Source: an uncultured Gammaproteobacteria bacterium (lineage in GTDB: Bacteria > Pseudomonadota > Gammaproteobacteria > Steroidobacterales > JABDMI01). Taken from it: a stretch of DNA of 27,477 nt. A model generated the notes under the pieces. The model saw only the letters and a list, made by a program, of their open reading frames with translations, had not been told where the DNA came from and did not search any database. The translations under genes and the position numbers were made by a program. The DNA is taken from NCBI GenBank assembly GCA_938039225.1, contig CALHVH010000155.1, forward strand, positions 1 to 27,477, written 5' to 3'. Shown in pieces: positions 23,986 to 27,477 of the stretch. The stretch's first letter is position 1. Each line of letters starts with the position of its first letter.

Positions 23986-24867
23986 TTATTCACTAAATGT
24001 GAAACGCATCGAGAGATCAACCGCTCTTAGGTGTTTGGTCAAGCTTCCTGTTGAAATGAAATCCACTCCTGTTTCGGCATAGCTGCGAATGGTTTCTAAA
24101 TTAATATTGCCTGAAGCTTCTAATTTTGTATCGCCGTCAAACTGTTGGGTAAGCGTAACCGCCATACGTATGTCTTCATGACTAAACTCATCTAACATGA
24201 TGATGTCAGCACCAGCAGCAAGTGCTTCGTGAAACTCATCCATATTTTCTGTTTCAACTTCTAATTTTAAATCAGGATGATTCTTTCTGGCCGTTTCAAT
24301 AGCTTGTTTAATTCCACCAGCAGATAAAATATGGTTTTCTTTAATTAGAAATTGATCAAATAAGCCTATGCGATGATTTTGACAGCCACCACATGCCACC
24401 GCGTATTTTTGAGCATTGCGTAAACCAGGAAGTGTTTTACGGGTATCCAGCACTTTGCAGTTTGTTCCGGCAACCTGTTCAGAGTATATTTTTGAAATCG
24501 TCGAGGTGCCTGAAAGGGTCTGTAAAAAGTTTAGAGCCGTTCGTTCACCAGTTAAGATTGAACGTGCTGAACCTCTTAAAGTAACTAGAAGTGAATCCGC
24601 TTCAACAATATCTCCATCGCTCACTTGCCAATCAATACTGATGTTGTCATCGAGTTGTTTGAAGGTTTCATTGAACCAGTCAATGCCACAGATAACCGCT
24701 TCCTCTCTACAGATGACTCTGGCCTCAGCAATTTGCTTTTCTGGAACCAGGGCAGCAGTCACATCACCAGAGCCAACATCTTCAAGCAGTGCAGTAGCAA
24801 CTGAACGAGCGATATCTGTAGGGTCATTTAAGATGATTGAGGTCGGCGTTGCTGAATTGTTGCTCAT
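23986..24867 (-). CDS. nadC: Nicotinate-nucleotide pyrophosphorylase (carboxylating), quinolinate phosphoribosyltransferase
   Basis: NadC converts quinolinate and PRPP into nicotinate mononucleotide, CO2 and PPi in de novo NAD synthesis. The 293-residue protein has the type II phosphoribosyltransferase pattern: GERTALNFLQTLSGT (107-121), DTRKTLPGLRNAQKYAV (141-157), NHRIGLFDQFLIKENH (164-179), LEVETEN, IMLDEF and LEASGNI. The basic substrate residues (R143, K144, R150, K175) are present. It is convergent with the EAL gene and divergent from sodB, 159 bases apart. Confidence 0.96.
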   Translation of the reverse strand: MSNNSATPTSIILNDPTDIARSVATALLEDVGSGDVTAALVPEKQIAEARVICREEAVICGIDWFNETFKQLDDNISIDWQVSDGDIVEADSLLVTLRGSARSILTGERTALNFLQTLSGTSTISKIYSEQVAGTNCKVLDTRKTLPGLRNAQKYAVACGGCQNHRIGLFDQFLIKENHILSAGGIKQAIETARKNHPDLKLEVETENMDEFHEALAAGADIIMLDEFSHEDIRMAVTLTQQFDGDTKLEASGNINLETIRSYAETGVDFISTGSLTKHLRAVDLSMRFTFSE

Positions 24868-25026
24868 AAGGGTTCCAATGAAATTAAGTTATCATTTAAG
24901 TAATTTTAGGTCTGAATTGCGTCGTAGAGCGTAATTATAAATGAATTTCTTGCAAGCGGCTTTTTTTGCAACCATCTGTTAAAATAGCGGTCTATTTACT
25001 AATATCCATGCAACGGGAGAATTAAC

Positions 25027-25608
25027 ATGGCACATCTATTACCTGAATTACCTTACGAACTTGATGCACTTGAGCCTCATATTTCAAAAGAAACTTTGGA
25101 ATATCACTATGGCAAGCATCATGCTGGCTATGTGGGTAAGCTTAATGCTGCCATTGAAGGCACCGATCAAGCTGAAATGTCTCTAGAAGACTTAGTTAAA
25201 AATGCTGAAGGTGGTGTATTTAATAACGCCGCACAAATTTGGAATCACAGTTTTTATTGGAACTGCTTAAGTCCAAATGGCGGTGGTGAGCCAACAGGTG
25301 ATCTTGCTGAAGCGATTACTGCCAGTTTTGGTTCGTTTGATGAATTCAAATCAGCCTTTTCTGCAAAAGCAGCCACATTATTTGGTTCTGGTTGGGCCTG
25401 GTTAGTTAAGAATGCTGACGGTTCATTAGAAATTACCCAAACCTTAAACGCAGATACACCGCTAACTGGTGCTGCTACACCATTGCTAACCTGCGACGTT
25501 TGGGAGCATGCGTATTATGTTGATTATCGTAATGCAAGACCAAGCTATATTGAAGCGTTTTGGAATCTAGTGAATTGGGATTTTGTTAGCGCTAATTTTT
25601 CATCTTAA
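25027..25608 (+). CDS. sodB: Superoxide dismutase [Fe]
   Basis: SodB dismutates superoxide in the cytoplasm. The 193-residue length equals the E. coli enzyme. Metal ligands H27, H74, D157 and H161 are present, the last two in DVWEHAYYVDY, and Q70 in AAQIWNH is the glutamine position that marks iron rather than manganese enzymes. A GGGAGA ribosome-binding site precedes the ATG, and a TAAAAT at 24980-24985 may be its -10 element. The next three genes run in the same direction, the first after only 19 bases. Confidence 0.97.
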   Translation: MAHLLPELPYELDALEPHISKETLEYHYGKHHAGYVGKLNAAIEGTDQAEMSLEDLVKNAEGGVFNNAAQIWNHSFYWNCLSPNGGGEPTGDLAEAITASFGSFDEFKSAFSAKAATLFGSGWAWLVKNADGSLEITQTLNADTPLTGAATPLLTCDVWEHAYYVDYRNARPSYIEAFWNLVNWDFVSANFSS

Positions 25609-25627
25609 GTTTAGGCTTTATTGAAAA

Positions 25628-25798
25628 ATGAATACCATTCAAAGTCCTTGTATCGATGTATGCGAAATGAACCAGCAAGGGCTTTGCAGTGGTTGTTTAC
25701 GAACACGTAATGAAATTGCGCTTTGGGGGTCACTGACTCCTGAGCAGAGACAGCAAATCATGGATAGTTTACTTTTACGTCGCGAGACTAATAAATAA
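25628..25798 (+). CDS. DUF1289 family small cysteine-rich protein
   Basis: This 56-residue gene begins MNTIQSPCIDVCEMN and ends RRETNK. Four cysteines at 8, 12, 20 and 23 (PCIDVC...GLCSGCLRT) followed by EIALWGSLTPEQRQQIM form the DUF1289 pattern, possibly a small metal- or Fe-S-binding motif. The function of the family is not known. It starts 19 bases after the sodB stop and lies 17 bases before the BON lipoprotein gene, so it is probably co-transcribed with sodB. Confidence 0.85.
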   Translation: MNTIQSPCIDVCEMNQQGLCSGCLRTRNEIALWGSLTPEQRQQIMDSLLLRRETNK

Positions 25799-25815
25799 AA
25801 CTACTAGAGTATTTT

Positions 25816-26160
25816 ATGAATAAAAAAATAGTTAGCGCTCTACTCTCAGTTTGCCTTTTGTCATCAGGGTGTGCCGCATTAGTAATTGGTGGGGCAGCAG
25901 CAGGGGGTTACGCCGTTGCTAAGGATGAACGTAGTGCCAAGCAGATTGCTGATGATGCAAGCATAACAGCAGCAATTAAATCAAAATTATTGGCGGATAA
26001 GTACGTAAAAGGTTTTGCGATTGATGTTGATACCTATAATCGTGTGGTTACCCTACATGGTGAATTGACTTCAAATTTTAGTAAAGAACGTGCCGGTGAG
26101 CTGGCAACAAAAACACGTGGTGTTATACAAGTAAAAAACAATTTAAAGGTTGTAAACTAA
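25816..26160 (+). CDS. BON-domain lipoprotein (DolP/OsmY-like, single BON)
   Basis: The 114-residue protein has a lipoprotein-type signal ending LLSSGC, with C19 as probable lipid anchor (serine at -3 is unusual but tolerated), then a glycine/alanine stretch and one BON domain (about 45-113) with ITAAIKSKLLADKYVKGFAIDV and VVTLHGELTS. BON domains bind phospholipid surfaces, and two-BON relatives such as DolP support outer-membrane integrity. Only one BON domain is present here. It lies between the DUF1289 gene and grxD. Confidence 0.85.
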   Translation: MNKKIVSALLSVCLLSSGCAALVIGGAAAGGYAVAKDERSAKQIADDASITAAIKSKLLADKYVKGFAIDVDTYNRVVTLHGELTSNFSKERAGELATKTRGVIQVKNNLKVVN

Positions 26161-26216
26161 GCATCTGCACCCATATAAAGAATAACCCACTATCTGATTC
26201 ATCCACGAGGTAAGTA

Positions 26217-26546
26217 ATGGATATCAATACAAAAATTAAACAACAATTGGACGCTAGTCCAATCCTTCTCTATATGAAAGGTAATCCTACCTTTCCACAA
26301 TGTGGTTTTTCATCACAAGCCGTAGCGGTGTTAAAACACTGTGAAGCTGAATTTGACACAGTGAATATATTCGAAGAGCCAGAAATTCGTGAAGCACTTA
26401 AAGTGTATTCAAATTGGCCAACCTATCCGCAACTTTATGTCAATGGAGAGTTGATTGGCGGTTGCGATATCATTACCGAAATGTATGAGTCAGGCGAGTT
26501 GCAAGAGTTATTGAAAGAAGCTAAATCTGAAGCTAAATCTAATTAA
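26217..26546 (+). CDS. grxD: Monothiol glutaredoxin Grx4 (CGFS type)
   Basis: This protein carries and inserts [2Fe-2S] clusters, usually with BolA-type partners and glutathione. The 109-residue sequence has the active-site CGFS at 29-32 in KGNPTFPQCGFSSQAV, followed by YPQLYVNGELIGGCDI with the glutathione-binding residues. Its length matches E. coli GrxD. A GAGGTAAG ribosome-binding site is present. It is the last gene of the sodB-DUF1289-BON-grxD series and faces rnt across a bidirectional terminator. Confidence 0.96.
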   Translation: MDINTKIKQQLDASPILLYMKGNPTFPQCGFSSQAVAVLKHCEAEFDTVNIFEEPEIREALKVYSNWPTYPQLYVNGELIGGCDIITEMYESGELQELLKEAKSEAKSN

Positions 26547-26569
26547 ATAACTTTTAAACTAAAAATATA

Positions 26570-26597
26570 AAAAAACCCGTCTTTAGACGGGTTTTTT
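26570..26597. terminator. Bidirectional terminator between grxD and rnt
   Basis: CCCGTC (26576-26581), loop TTTA, GACGGG (26586-26591), with an A run on the left and six T (26592-26597) on the right, placed between the convergent genes. Confidence 0.92.
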
Positions 26598-26602
26598 ATG
26601 GT

Positions 26603-27250
26603 TTAAGCAAAGTTAAAATTTTGAGCGTCGGTAAATTTATTGACCATTTTACAAAATAGGTCAGCGGTCACCTCGGCATCATAAGCCGCTGAATGCGCTT
26701 TGGCATTATCGTATTCAATGCCAGCTACCTCACAAGCTCTTGATAGCACGGTTTGTCCATACAGCACGCCGCCTAGAGTGGCAGTATCAAAGCATGTGAA
26801 CGCATGGAAAGGATTACGCTTATGCTTGGTTCTTTCAACAGCAGCGTTTACAAAACCTAAATCAAACCAGGCATTGTGACCAATCAACACCGAGCGTTTG
26901 CATTCAACCGTGTTTTTTTCAGCTCGAATGACTTTAAAAATTTTATCCAAGGCTTCACGTTCGCTTACCGCTCCTCGTAGAGGGTGGTCTAGTTGTATTC
27001 CTGTGAAGTCTAAAGCTGATTGCTCAATATTGGCACCTTCAAAAGGTTCAACATGATATCGGTGAGTTTCTAAACGTTGTAATTGAAAGTTTTTATCGAC
27101 GGCAAGAGTAACTGCCGCAATTTCTAATAAGGCATCGGTATTGGAGTTAAAGCCACCGGTTTCAACATCAACAACGACTGGATAAAAACCACGAAAGCGA
27201 TTTTTCATCCATTCAATTTGTTCATGGTTGTAATTTTTTGGATCGCTCAT
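26603..27250 (-). CDS. rnt: Ribonuclease T
   Basis: RNase T trims the 3' ends of tRNA and other stable RNAs and removes the terminal AMP of tRNA. The DEDDh exonuclease set is D28 and E30 (VVVDVETGGF), D130 (GHNAWFDLGF), H186 and D191 (AHSAAYDAE). I place the start at 27250, giving 215 residues, the length of the E. coli enzyme, because GGAAGG lies 7 bases upstream and ATGA overlaps the pyrC stop. An ATG at 27265 would add MEGCT but would put that ribosome-binding site inside the gene. Confidence 0.95.
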   Translation of the reverse strand: MSDPKNYNHEQIEWMKNRFRGFYPVVVDVETGGFNSNTDALLEIAAVTLAVDKNFQLQRLETHRYHVEPFEGANIEQSALDFTGIQLDHPLRGAVSEREALDKIFKVIRAEKNTVECKRSVLIGHNAWFDLGFVNAAVERTKHKRNPFHAFTCFDTATLGGVLYGQTVLSRACEVAGIEYDNAKAHSAAYDAEVTADLFCKMVNKFTDAQNFNFA

Positions 27251-27477
27251 GGTGCAACCTTCCATTGCATGGTTTCACCAGCATGGAAAGGAATGACCAC
27301 TTCAGAACCAAAGTCATATACTTCAGGGACATGCCAAGGTTCTTTGCGTAAGGTTATGTATTCGTCGTTCTCTTCTAGGCCATAGAATTGAGCGCCAAAT
27401 ATACTCGCAAAACCTTCGAGTTTATCTAAGGCATTGGCTTGTTCAAAAACGTCGGCATAAAACTCTAAAGCGGCGTG
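27247..27477 (-). CDS. pyrC: Dihydroorotase, C-terminal part
   Basis: An open frame enters from the right edge of the window and gives 76 residues before a TGA at 27247-27249. The sequence contains LDKLEGFASIFGAQFYGL and ends PFHAGETMQWKVAP, which matches the C-terminus of the E. coli-type PyrC (LEAFASLNGPRFYGL and VPFLAGETVRWSV). PyrC closes carbamoyl-aspartate to dihydroorotate in pyrimidine synthesis. The stop overlaps the rnt start by ATGA, so the two form an operon as in Pseudomonas. The catalytic metal site lies outside the window. Confidence 0.9.
   Translation of the reverse strand, partial: HAALEFYADVFEQANALDKLEGFASIFGAQFYGLEENDEYITLRKEPWHVPEVYDFGSEVVIPFHAGETMQWKVAP

Noticed and set aside
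24416..24934. Plus-strand reading frame of 172 codons opposite nadC
   Set aside because: Most of it is antisense to the well-supported nadC gene and the product resembles nothing known.

Overview
The window is an AT-rich chromosomal segment of a gammaproteobacterium, most likely a marine or otherwise Gram-negative free-living species. I infer this from gene order. Several blocks copy the classical gammaproteobacterial layout: ppiD next to fabI (as in Pseudomonas), mltD-gloB-methyltransferase-rnhA-dnaQ (as in E. coli), corB-ypjD beside ffh-rpsP-rimM-trmD-rplS, and pyrC-rnt facing grxD. I cannot name a genus. There is no rRNA, tRNA, CRISPR array, intact insertion sequence or prophage, and coding density is high.

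Layout. 1-2837: the 3' end of ppiD, an acidic amino-acid symporter of the DAACS family, and fabI on the opposite strand, with a long bidirectional terminator between the last two. 2924-7419: mltD and gloB on the minus strand, then a divergent YafS-like methyltransferase-rnhA-dnaQ operon. 7603-11456: nhaB facing corB across a shared terminator, followed by ypjD. 11668-12435: an MBL-fold cyclic-nucleotide phosphodiesterase-like gene placed between ypjD and ffh. 12563-16253: ffh and the rpsP-rimM-trmD-rplS translation operon, closed by a strong terminator. 16397-16909: an O6-alkylguanine-DNA methyltransferase. 17045-21016: a four-gene TRAP transporter cluster (tatT, dctP, dctQ, dctM). 21281-23926: a GAF/PAS/degenerate GGDEF/EAL protein. 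23986-27477: nadC, then divergently sodB-DUF1289-BON lipoprotein-grxD, facing rnt and the end of pyrC.

Most of the window is housekeeping. The part that deserves attention is the TRAP cluster. The gene for its substrate-binding protein is preceded by a perfect 19-bp palindrome that contains the full 7-1-7 Fur-box consensus and overlaps the -35 region of a plausible promoter. The binding protein has a tryptophan where carboxylate-binding DctP proteins carry their hallmark arginine, and the cluster includes the periplasmic lipoprotein TatT. Together these suggest an iron-repressed TRAP transporter whose ligand is not a simple carboxylate. That is an inference from sequence only.

Other points: a short DUF1289 gene downstream of sodB, a corrected rnt start that overlaps the pyrC stop by ATGA, TTG starts for tatT and corB, a structured rpsP leader, a TrmD lacking the usual C-terminal tail, a RimM with a lysine-rich insertion, and a cluster of inverted repeats at 21017-21124.
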